39,559 nt of DNA from Actinomycetota bacterium (GTDB taxonomy: Bacteria > Bacillota > Desulfotomaculia > Desulfotomaculales > Desulfocucumaceae), in contig JAMCVT010000057.1 of assembly GCA_023475565.1 (NCBI GenBank), positions 1-39,559 of the forward strand, given 5' to 3'. Of the stretch, positions 1 through 7,980 are shown in pieces; position 1 is the first letter of the stretch; each line of letters begins with the position of its first letter. The translations under genes were made by a program, and so were the position numbers. The notes beneath the pieces were generated by a model. That model saw only the letters and a program-made list of their open reading frames with translations. It made no database searches and was not told the DNA's origin.

Positions 1-127
1 TGTGTAATTCCGGGTATTCTGCCCCGCTTGGCAATGGGCCTCAGTCCTTTCCCCAGACAATGGGATATCCACCCCATAATAAACAGACCGTACTAAGGTT
101 CAAAATACGTGAAAGGAATGCCTATCC

Positions 128-165
128 ATTCTGGCTTCTGAATTCTGTATTCTGTATTCCGACCC
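128..165. repeat. Heptanucleotide-periodic repeat (ATTCTGG CTTCTGA ATTCTGT ATTCTGT ATTCCGA), right end of a dispersed intergenic element
   Basis: Five consecutive 7-mers read directly at 128-162, followed by CCG; related arrays at ~24603, ~24851, ~27780 and ~27920. Confidence 0.7.
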
Positions 166-182
166 GCAGTAATACCCTTTAG

Positions 183-650
183 CTAAACAATCCCCTTCAC
201 CAGGTTGGCCATCTCTATGGCGGTGACGGCCGAGTCCCAGCCCTTGTTGCCGGCCTTGGTCCCGGCCCTCTCAATAGCCTGCTCGATGGTGTCAGCCGTA
301 ATAACCCCGAATATGGTGGGAACACCGGAATCAAGACCCACCTTGGCCACCCCCTTGGACACCTCGGCCGCCACGTAGTCAAAGTGCGGTGTAGCCCCTC
401 TTATGACTGCCCCCAGGCAGATGATCGCGTCAAAGCGCTGGAGGGAAACCATGCGGGCGGCTACCATGGGCAGCTCAAAAGCCCCGGGCACCCAGGCCAC
501 CTCCACGTCCTGATCCTCCACCCCGTGACGTTTAAGCGCGTCCAGCGCCCCGGAAAGAAGCTTGTTAGTAATAAACTCATTGAAACGGCCTACCGCCAGG
601 CCGAAACGAAGCCCCCCGCCAAGAAGATTTCCCTCAAATACCTTTGCCAT
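183..650 (-). CDS. ribH: 6,7-dimethyl-8-ribityllumazine synthase
   Basis: 155 aa; [54 protein letters not shown] motifs; in rib operon. Confidence 0.97.
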   Translation of the reverse strand: MAKVFEGNLLGGGLRFGLAVGRFNEFITNKLLSGALDALKRHGVEDQDVEVAWVPGAFELPMVAARMVSLQRFDAIICLGAVIRGATPHFDYVAAEVSKGVAKVGLDSGVPTIFGVITADTIEQAIERAGTKAGNKGWDSAVTAIEMANLVKGIV

Positions 651-677
651 TATGTTTTCCTCCTTCTCTCCCGGGTT

Positions 678-1889
678 TTATCTTTCCCCCATGCTCAGCA
701 TGTGGCCCAGCTTTTTTTTCTTGGTGGAAAGGTAGAAGCGGTTGTCATTGCCGGGGTTTATCTCTATGGGAACCCTGCCCGCCACTACCAGCCCATGACC
801 CTCCAGGCCGGCGATCTTCCTCGGGTTATTGGTGATCAGCCTTATTCTGGTAAGGCCCAGGTCGGCCAGTATCTGCGCCCCCAGCCCGTAGTCCCTCAGA
901 TCGGCCGGAAATCCCAGCTCCTCGTTGGCCTCCACAGTGTCCTTACCCATATCCTGCAGCTTATAGGCCCTTATCTTATTGAGCAGCCCTATGCCCCTTC
1001 CTTCCTGGCGCATGTATAGGAGCACGCCCACTCCTTCCCTGTCTATAATTTTCATTGCCGCCGCCAGCTGGTCCCCGCAGTCGCACCGCAGGGAGCCGAA
1101 AACATCACCGGTCAGGCACTCCGAGTGAACCCTCACCAGGGGGGCATCCACGCTCTGCAGGTCTCCCCTCACCAGGGCTATGTGCCCCTTGTTGTCCAGC
1201 AGGCTCTCATAGGCCACTGCCGTAAAATCGCCGTACTTGGTAGGAAGCTTGGCGGAATCAACTCTCCTGATGAGCTTTTCAGTTTTCCTGCGGTACTGTA
1301 TCAGGCTGGCAATGGTGGCCATTTTAAGACTGTGCTTTTTACAGAACTCCACCAGCTCGGGAACCCTGGCCATGGTCCCGTCTTCCTTCATAATCTCGCA
1401 GATTACCCCGGCCGGATACATCCCGGCCAGCCGGGCCAGATCCACCGAGGCCTCGGTATGGCCCGCCCGGCGCAGCACCCCGCCGTCCTTGGCCCGCAGC
1501 GGGAATATGTGCCCCGGCCTTCTCATATCATCGGGCCTGGTGTTCGGGTCCAGTACAGCCTTTACGGTGGCCGCCCTTTCATGGGCTGATATGCCGGTGG
1601 TGGTGTCCTTGTGGTCCACCGAAACGGTAAAGGCAGTGCCGTGGGGGTCGGTGTTGTTGTTCACCATGGCCGGCAGATCCAGCTGGTCCAGCCTCTCCCC
1701 TACAATAGGAAGGCATATTAGCCCCTTGCCGTGGGTGGCCATAAAGTTTATAGCCTCGGGAGTGGCGGCCTCGGCCGCCATGATCAGGTCGCCCTCGTTC
1801 TCCCGGTCCTCGTCGTCCACCATTACAACCATTCTGCCCCGGCCTATATCCTCCAGTATTTCTTCAATAATATTAAACTTAAAACCCAT
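678..1889 (-). CDS. ribBA: Bifunctional 3,4-dihydroxy-2-butanone-4-phosphate synthase / GTP cyclohydrolase II
   Basis: 403 aa; [12 protein letters not shown] and [13 protein letters not shown] (RibB), [21 protein letters not shown] and [13 protein letters not shown] (RibA). Confidence 0.97.
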   Translation of the reverse strand: MGFKFNIIEEILEDIGRGRMVVMVDDEDRENEGDLIMAAEAATPEAINFMATHGKGLICLPIVGERLDQLDLPAMVNNNTDPHGTAFTVSVDHKDTTTGISAHERAATVKAVLDPNTRPDDMRRPGHIFPLRAKDGGVLRRAGHTEASVDLARLAGMYPAGVICEIMKEDGTMARVPELVEFCKKHSLKMATIASLIQYRRKTEKLIRRVDSAKLPTKYGDFTAVAYESLLDNKGHIALVRGDLQSVDAPLVRVHSECLTGDVFGSLRCDCGDQLAAAMKIIDREGVGVLLYMRQEGRGIGLLNKIRAYKLQDMGKDTVEANEELGFPADLRDYGLGAQILADLGLTRIRLITNNPRKIAGLEGHGLVVAGRVPIEINPGNDNRFYLSTKKKKLGHMLSMGER

Positions 1890-1920
1890 TATCCTTAGCC
1901 CTCCCTATACTGTTTCCAAG

Positions 1921-2215
1921 TCACCGATCAACAACTTTGCTCCTTCCCCCAGCCATCCCGATCGGGGACATTCCTGTCTCCAAAGGACTACCCAGACTCC
2001 AGCAGGTGTGTCCCCTTTCCTTATTCCCAACCAAGTCACCCATCAGAAACATTGCTCCTTCACCCAGCCGTACCGATCGGGGACATCCCTCCGACCCCCA
2101 GAGCCGATACCTATCGTTACCGATCGAGAAAATGCCTCCTTCTCCCAGCCATACCGATCGGGGACATTCCTCCGACCCCAAAGCCACTCCCAAAAGAGAG
2201 GTGTGTCCCCATTCC
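1921..2215. repeat. Three degenerate tandem units with core CCCAGCCrTaCCGATCGGGGACATtCCT
   Basis: Cores aligned at 1951, 2066 and 2148 (spacing 115 and 82 bp); preceded by tGCtCCTTCnCCC; palindrome CCGATCGG in core. Confidence 0.75.
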
Positions 2216-2216
2216 T

Positions 2217-2876
2217 CTAAATGAAGCCCTTCTCCGTCAGAAAACCAAAGGTGATCCCCCGGCCGGCCCTTTCCTCTCCCGCATCCTGCCGGGCGGCCAG
2301 CAGCCTTTCAATATATTTTCCCACCAGGTCACCCTCCAGATTTACCGTGTCACCGGTTTTTTTTAAGCCCAGGGTGGTCATATGGGCGGTGTGCGGGATC
2401 AGTGAAACCTGGAAGGAGCCGGAGCCAAAGTCCACCACCGTGAGACTGGCGCCGTCAATGGCCACAGACCCCTTTTTTATGATATATTTCATAACCCCCG
2501 GCGGGGCGGTTATGGTGATCAGTGTGGCTATGTCATTTTTTTCCTGCCTGGTGATAGTCCCTACCCCGTCTATATGGCCGCTGACCAGGTGTCCCCCCAG
2601 GCGGTCACCCAGCCGCAGCGCCCTTTCCAGGTTCACCCTGTCCCCGGGCCTCAGGTTGGCCAGGTTGGTTCTGGCCAGGGTCTCGGCCATAACATCGGCC
2701 ACAAAGCGGCCCCTGTCAAATTCCACAGCTGTCAGGCAGACCCCGTTGACGGCTATGCTGTCTCCAATTTTTATATCCTCCAGCACCTTTTGGGCCTGCA
2801 GGTGTATTTTGGCCGAATCGGCCCCCCTGGCCACTCCCCTCACAGTACCCAGCTCTTCTACCAGTCCGGTAAACAT
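2217..2876 (-). CDS. ribE: Riboflavin synthase (alpha chain)
   Basis: 219 aa; MFTGLVEELGTV N-terminus, internal duplicated lumazine-binding domains, VNGVCLTAV and IDGASLTVV motifs. Confidence 0.96.
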   Translation of the reverse strand: MFTGLVEELGTVRGVARGADSAKIHLQAQKVLEDIKIGDSIAVNGVCLTAVEFDRGRFVADVMAETLARTNLANLRPGDRVNLERALRLGDRLGGHLVSGHIDGVGTITRQEKNDIATLITITAPPGVMKYIIKKGSVAIDGASLTVVDFGSGSFQVSLIPHTAHMTTLGLKKTGDTVNLEGDLVGKYIERLLAARQDAGEERAGRGITFGFLTEKGFI

Positions 2877-2879
2877 AGG

Positions 2880-3992
2880 CTACCCTCTCTGTCTTGAAAT
2901 ATATCCCTCAACAAGTATATCCCCACCTATCCTTGAAACACTGACCCTGTCCAGGGCCGTGGCCCCGGCCAGGCTTTCCGGCCCCTCCCCGCCCAGCGCC
3001 CCGGGGGCCTCCCGGCCTCCGATGAGCATGGGGGCGATAAACCACACCACCTTGTCCACCATTCCCGAGTCAAGGGCCGAGGCATGAACCTGTCCGCCTC
3101 CCTCTATCAGGACACTGGTTATTCCCCTGCGGGCCAGCGAGGCAAAGGCCTCCTTCATGTCCACCCGCCCGCTCACGGCGGGGACGATCTCCACCCTGGC
3201 CCCGTTTCCCTCAAGGGCTTTTACTTTCTCCGCCGGCGCCCCGGGTGTGGTTATTATTATTACCGGCGCCAGGGGTGAGCTCTTTATAATATTTGCCTCC
3301 GGGGGCGTCCTGGCCTGGCTGTCCAGCACAACCCTCACGGCATCCCTTCCACCGCCGGGAAGCCTGGTGTTGAGGGAGGGATTATCGGCCAGCACGGTGT
3401 TTATTCCCACCATAACCGCGTCATACCTGTCCCTCAGCCTGTGCCCGTATTCCCTGGCCCCGGGCCCGGTAATCCACTGGGACTCCCCGGTCCGGGTGGC
3501 AATTTTTCCGTCCAGACTTGCGGCGGACTTCATCACCACAAAGGGCAGCCCGGTGGTTATGTATTTTATAAATACCTCATTAAGATTCCGGGCATCCTCT
3601 TCCAGTATCCCGGCCTCAACCTCCAGCCCCGCTTCCCTTAGCCGGTCAAACCCCTTTCCGGCCACTACGGGGTTGGGGTCGGTCATGGCGGCAACCACCT
3701 TTTTTACCCCGGCCGCTATAACGGCCTCGGTGCAGGGCCCGGTCCTGCCGTGATGGCAGCAGGGCTCCAGGGTGACATAAAGCGTTGATCCCCGGGCCGC
3801 CTCCCCGGCGTCACTCAGCGCCACAATCTCGGCATGGGGGGTGCCCGCCCTGGCGTGATACCCTTTGCCCAAAACCTTCCCATCCTTAACCAGCACCGCC
3901 CCCACCATGGGGTTGGGACTGGTGCGGCCCATGGCGGAGGCCGCCAGGTCCAGGGCCATTCTCATGTAATAGCTGTTGTCCAATGGCACCAC
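2880..3992 (-). CDS. ribD: Bifunctional diaminohydroxyphosphoribosylaminopyrimidine deaminase / 5-amino-6-(5-phosphoribosylamino)uracil reductase
   Basis: 370 aa; HAEIVAL and TLEPCCHHGRTGPCT deaminase motifs; KSAASLDGKIAT and VLIEGGGQVHAS reductase motifs. Confidence 0.97.
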   Translation of the reverse strand: MVPLDNSYYMRMALDLAASAMGRTSPNPMVGAVLVKDGKVLGKGYHARAGTPHAEIVALSDAGEAARGSTLYVTLEPCCHHGRTGPCTEAVIAAGVKKVVAAMTDPNPVVAGKGFDRLREAGLEVEAGILEEDARNLNEVFIKYITTGLPFVVMKSAASLDGKIATRTGESQWITGPGAREYGHRLRDRYDAVMVGINTVLADNPSLNTRLPGGGRDAVRVVLDSQARTPPEANIIKSSPLAPVIIITTPGAPAEKVKALEGNGARVEIVPAVSGRVDMKEAFASLARRGITSVLIEGGGQVHASALDSGMVDKVVWFIAPMLIGGREAPGALGGEGPESLAGATALDRVSVSRIGGDILVEGYISRQRG

Positions 3993-4011
3993 CTGCTGAA
4001 AAAAATTTTCT

Positions 4012-4046
4012 AAAAAAATAATCCCCGAAGTTTATACCTTTCGGGG
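4012..4046 (-). terminator. Intrinsic terminator between FMN riboswitch and ribD
   Basis: Minus strand CCCCGAA-AGGTATAAAC-TTCGGGG followed by ATTATTTTTTT; lies between aptamer and ribD start. Confidence 0.85.
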
Positions 4047-4110
4047 AAAATATGCGCACAAAAAATAATCCGCACGTCTGCCTTTATAAACAAACGTGTT
4101 GCTAAATTAA

Positions 4111-4246
4111 CCTTCTCCCATCCAGACTGTACTGTCGGCCCCGGCTTCTCACCGGATCAGCCCCCCTGCGAGGGGCTCGCGGGCTCGGCCCCTTTGCCAG
4201 GGCCATACCGCCGGTAGGGAATTTCACCCATCCCCGAAGGCAGATA
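4111..4246 (-). promoter_or_regulatory. FMN riboswitch (RFN element)
   Basis: Minus strand TCGGGGATGGGTGAAATTCCCTACCGGCGGTATGGCC...AGCCCGCGAGCCCC...GATCCGGTGAGAAGCCGGGGCCGACAGTACAGTCTGGATGGGAGAAGG matches RFN consensus; upstream of ribD. Confidence 0.96.
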
Positions 4247-4324
4247 TTCAGTTATTTCAGGACTATTTAATATTATAGGGCTATTGCTCCAGGGTGTCAA
4301 ACACAACTTTCATTCTCCCGGCTT

Positions 4325-5059
4325 TCATCTAAAGTCAGGCTTATTCAGCCTGCGCCTGTATCTCTGCAGTTCGGTTATTATTTCCGGCAGCCTGTCAATG
4401 GTGGCCCTGCGCCTGTGATAGTCACCGGCGGCGCTGCACTCCACCAGGCAGCTGTACAGCACTGACAGCTTCAGGTGCAGTATCCGGGGCAGCATGGCCA
4501 CATCAGCCCCCAGTCTCTGCCAGGCTCTGGTGTGAAAAACTATCACTTTATCAGGACTTTCGGGAAACAGCTCCCCGGACGTCTCACAGAGAAAACGGCC
4601 CCGGTCTCCCCCCAGCAGATCAAGCATTTTTCTATTTTTCTTAAGCTCCTCCAGCAGTTCGTCGATGACAAAGAGTCTTTTCTCCACCACCTCCTGCTGC
4701 CTTACTGAGTGATAATACCATACTGTTACTATCACCCCGTATAGTGTAAGGAGTCCCCCCAGGGCAGCCTCGTTGAAGCCGGACACAAACCACCGGCTGT
4801 TCACGTCCTCCCTCATTGTTCTCAGCGCATCGGGAGCAATAAATCCAGCCCAGCGGGCATTGACAATATAGTGAATAAGCTCCCTGTTCACGGCCAGAAT
4901 GAGCCAGACGATAAGGGGGCTGAAAAAAACCACGAATCCCGTAATCAACAAACGCATAAGCTTTACAGCCTGTCTTGCCGGGCGGCCGGCCACCAGGCAG
5001 ATCCGGTTCCAGCCGTGCCTTAACCTGTGCCCTGCGCCGCCTGAGCCGGGACCTGTCAT
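4325..5059 (-). CDS. Uncharacterised membrane-associated protein (start uncertain)
   Basis: Hydrophobic N-terminal segments (LLITGFVVFFSPLIVWLILAV; AALGGLLTLYGVIVTVWYYHS) followed by soluble helical region; no family recognised. Confidence 0.6.
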   Translation of the reverse strand: MTGPGSGGAGHRLRHGWNRICLVAGRPARQAVKLMRLLITGFVVFFSPLIVWLILAVNRELIHYIVNARWAGFIAPDALRTMREDVNSRWFVSGFNEAALGGLLTLYGVIVTVWYYHSVRQQEVVEKRLFVIDELLEELKKNRKMLDLLGGDRGRFLCETSGELFPESPDKVIVFHTRAWQRLGADVAMLPRILHLKLSVLYSCLVECSAAGDYHRRRATIDRLPEIITELQRYRRRLNKPDFR

Positions 5060-5190
5060 CTATTCACCTCCACCCGGGCTGCCGCGAAAACTGCTGGCGC
5101 ACCGGCCAGCTAAGAATAGGATTCCCTTTTTTAATGGCCATAATTAAAAAATAAATACTATAATGTACGTCTACTGCATGGGCATGTGGT

Positions 5191-5229
5191 AAAAAGGAAG
5201 GCCCGCTTTGAGCGGGCCTTCCTGCTTTT
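5191..5229 (-). terminator. Strong inverted repeat, likely terminator (possibly bidirectional)
   Basis: GGAAGGCCCGCTTTGAGCGGGCCTTCC flanked by A/T tracts; immediately downstream of small ORF 5234-5365. Confidence 0.75.
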
Positions 5230-5233
5230 GCAG

Positions 5234-5365
5234 TTACCGGGAGTCAGGTACGGTGTCATTTTCTTCTGTCAGCGGAGTTATACTTTGTTCCACGGCCTCT
5301 CTGTGTTCTTCGGCCAGTTTTACCCGGACATCCTTGACTTTGCTCTCAAAGTCTTTGAATCCCAC
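5234..5365 (-). CDS. Candidate small ORF, 43 aa (VGFKDFESKVKDVRVKLAEEHREAVEQSITPLTEENDTVPDSR)
   Basis: GTG start preceded by AGGAGGGAGCCG; highly charged helical composition; followed by terminator at 5191-5229; not in supplied ORF track because of length. Confidence 0.5.
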   Translation of the reverse strand: MGFKDFESKVKDVRVKLAEEHREAVEQSITPLTEENDTVPDSR

Positions 5366-5433
5366 ACCGGCTCCCTCCTGATTATGGCGGATTTACCGGT
5401 TATTATGCCCTTTCGCCCATATTTTATACCCTT

Positions 5434-6060
5434 TTAATCGGGGTCCACCATACGGTGCAGCTCATCCTTCATCTCGGGCTGGCTTACCATAATAAGCACA
5501 TCGTCCACCTCTATTATGGTGTCTGCCCTGGGAGACACTATTTCCTCACCATTCCGGTAAATAGCCAGTACCGTGGCCCCGGTTTTGCCCCTGAATTCGG
5601 CCTCCATAAGGGATCTGCCCACCAGGGGAGAGCACCTGTTAACCTTTATTTCCTCTATCTTCTGGAATCTTCCGGCCATTTTGAAGGTGTAGTCCAATAG
5701 GTCGTTGGTCAGCTTTTCTATTTCCTGATTCAGATTATCTCTTTGCCTTAACAGTATGTGCAGCCTTTCCTGCAGATCCCGGAGAATCTGCCTCTGGCCG
5801 CTCTGGGCCATAAAAGTCTCGGCAGCCCTCTTTGATCTCACCACCACTCCCACTCCGGGGGAAACATTAACTATCCCTGTGTCCTGAAGCAGAATCAGAG
5901 CCCTGCGTATGGTTTCGGGGGAGACATTGTACTTGCCCGCCAGGGTGGAACGTCCAAAAACCTTTTGCCCCTCCCGGTACTCACCCCTTACTATCCTGGA
6001 GGCAATGTCTATGGCAATGGTGACATAGCGGGCCGTTAAACTGGATCCTTGACTGTCCAT
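5434..6060 (-). CDS. GntR-type winged-helix regulator with C-terminal RCK_C/TrkA_C domain (BusR-like)
   Basis: 208 aa; N-terminal GntR HTH (GEYREGQKVFGRSTLAGKYNVSPETIRRALILLQDTGIVNVSPGVGVVV); C-terminal RCK_C pattern (CSPLVGRSLMEAEFRGKTGATVLAIYRNGEEIVSPRADTIIEVDDVLIMVSQPE); RBS AAAGGAG. Confidence 0.85.
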   Translation of the reverse strand: MDSQGSSLTARYVTIAIDIASRIVRGEYREGQKVFGRSTLAGKYNVSPETIRRALILLQDTGIVNVSPGVGVVVRSKRAAETFMAQSGQRQILRDLQERLHILLRQRDNLNQEIEKLTNDLLDYTFKMAGRFQKIEEIKVNRCSPLVGRSLMEAEFRGKTGATVLAIYRNGEEIVSPRADTIIEVDDVLIMVSQPEMKDELHRMVDPD

Positions 6061-6126
6061 GCAAACCTGTGCTCCTTTACAGGACCCTGCAGTCCTTTTA
6101 CTATTTGGAAAAGCGGGCGGTCAGCA

Positions 6127-6750
6127 CTAGCTGACGCTGGTCACCATAAAACCCTTTTCCTTTATGCTTTTTACCAGCTGGTCCGGGTCAGCAGTGCTTA
6201 TTCTAAGCATTATCTGAATTTTCCGGTCTGACCTATCGCCTATGGCCACCCCTACAAGGTTGAGCCCTAAACTCCTCACCTCGTCAACTATATCAGCCAG
6301 TGCCCCTACCCTGTCATCAGCCTCAATGACAATGCGGGTTCCTGCCTTGCGAATACACTGATCAGCTTGTCAAAAACATCTGTCTGGGTTATTATACCCA
6401 CCAGACTACCGTTTTCTGTAACCAGAAGACTGCCAAGTTTTTTATCCCGCATAATCAGCGCGGCATCTTCAATGTTGGAGGAGGGGTCAACTGCAACAGG
6501 CTTTTTCACCATAACTTCTTTCACAACCATCTTGGACAGAAGGTAATTCAACTCGTATACTGAGCGTTGTTGCCGGAGAAGGTGTTACCGTAAGCAGTTC
6601 CCTCTCAGTAACCAGGCCGGCCAGTTTGTTGTTCTCCACCACCGGAAGCTGCCTTATTTTATTCTTTTTCATAATATTAAGAGCTTCCAGTATTGGTGTG
6701 GCAGGGCTGATAAAAATCGGGTTAGCCGACATGCAGTCCTTTACGAACAT
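6127..6750 (-). pseudogene. CBS-CBS-ACT (AcuB-like) gene interrupted by two frameshifts
   Basis: CBS1 in frame of ORF 6487-6822 (MFVKDCMSANPIFISP...), CBS2 in frame of ORF 6306-6551 (MVVKEVMVKKPVAV...ITQTDVF), ACT segment (RKAGTRIVIEADDRVGALADIVDEVRSLGLNLVGVAIG...MVTSVS*) back in the first frame, stop at 6127-6129; RBS GGAGG before ATG at 6750. Confidence 0.75.
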
Positions 6751-6864
6751 TATAACGCCTCCTCCTTTATACTTCATATATACTTCATAGTCAATTTTAA
6801 TGCATAAAACCGGGTCACGCAAGGCAGTGGGGAATATTATGCTACTAATATCACAAAGTAATTA

Positions 6865-7035
6865 TTTTGACGGTGCGGCCACCCTCAGGCTGTGCAGCCG
6901 GTTGAAGGCCGCAGCAATCTCGTGTCCCCTGGGCATGGCGTAATCGCCGGGATGCAGCCCCCGGGCAAAGGGGGAGATGACATCCAGTCCGTCTCCAGCA
7001 ATGTCCTGAAGAACCTTCCCGACTATCTCCGGCTA
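6865..7035 (-). pseudogene. Possible C-terminal gene remnant (EIVGKVLQDIAGDGLDVISPFARGLHPGDYAMPRGHEIAAAFNRLHSLRVAAPSK)
   Basis: Open reading stretch with protein-like composition, no convincing start, in-frame stop just upstream; family not identified. Confidence 0.3.
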
Positions 7036-7059
7036 AGTGTCCCCTGCATGCGGACAAAT

Positions 7060-7086
7060 AATTAAGGCCGGCGGGCCGGCCTTAAT
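7060..7086 (-). terminator. Strong inverted repeat downstream of cheW
   Basis: ATTAAGGCCGGCGGGCCGGCCTTAAT; located ~27 bp after cheW stop; weak T-tract. Confidence 0.6.
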
Positions 7087-7112
7087 GCTTTCCGATTTAC
7101 ACAGGGATGTAA

Positions 7113-7526
7113 TTATACTATTTCCCCAAGGTTTATCAGGAGCCAGAGGTTGTCTTCCTTCTTTACCACTCCTTTAAGGTAGTCAACATTGTCTCCGGCC
7201 ACCGAGGGGGGCTCTATCTCATTCTCACTGAAGCGGCCCACCTCAAGAACGATGTCCACTATCATGCCCACCTTCTGGCCTCCGTGCTCTACAACAATAA
7301 TCCTGGTGTCTTCTCCGTATTCGGTCACCGGCAGGTTAAGCCTCTTGTTCAGGTTGATTACCGGCACAATACTGCCCCTCAGGTTGATAATCCCCTCCAC
7401 GTAATGCTTGGTATTGGGCACTCTGGTAATGTTGCTCATTCGAATTATTTCCTGGGTTTCCTGGATCGGCAGGGCATATTTCTGGTCGTTAAGCTGAAAG
7501 ATTACCAGTTGCTCTTCTGAATCCAC
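7113..7526 (-). CDS. cheW: CheW-like chemotaxis coupling protein
   Basis: 137 aa; IFQLNDQKYALPIQETQEIIR, GIINLRGSIVPVINLNKRL, VGMIVDIVLEV motifs. Confidence 0.93.
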   Translation of the reverse strand: MDSEEQLVIFQLNDQKYALPIQETQEIIRMSNITRVPNTKHYVEGIINLRGSIVPVINLNKRLNLPVTEYGEDTRIIVVEHGGQKVGMIVDIVLEVGRFSENEIEPPSVAGDNVDYLKGVVKKEDNLWLLINLGEIV

Positions 7527-7980
7527 AGGGCCGCACCCCCTTCAAAATATATTAAAAATAAATAATTTATCTAATAAAATTTTACATAATTCTGCAGAAT
7601 CCTCCTGTATAACAATAAAATGCAAAAAAAAGTGTAAAGACCACATTAATTTTCAAATTTAAAGACCGGAAGAATCCTCCTGGCCCTCTTACCGAACGGC
7701 CGTACCAGGAATCCCCTGGCTTTAGCCACTTTAGCCATGGGGAGTTGTCAACAGTATAAGTTTTACGGAACTTTCAAGCCAGAGCGGCAGTCAATGTATT
7801 AGAACCCTACATTCTGATTATACAACGTTTCTTGAATATTTAAAGCAGTTGATTAACCAGGCACATATCCCGGATCAATATGCTTAATAGCGCCGGACCA
7901 CATGGAGGTAAAGTGTTTATTTATTTAGAAATTTACAGATAGACCGGCAGTTTACATCAACGGAAAGGGGCACAGCAGCT

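Noticed and set aside
1921-2215. CRISPR-like array in the rib operon
   Set aside because: Units are degenerate, unequal in spacing (115 and 82 bp) and too few.
1237-2220. 327-aa plus-strand ORF opposite ribBA and repeats
   Set aside because: Antisense to a confidently identified gene; low-complexity Ser/Pro-rich translation, no RBS, explained by GC-biased codon usage.
2221-3087. 288-aa plus-strand ORF opposite ribE/ribD
   Set aside because: Antisense shadow ORF of conserved genes; no recognisable domains.
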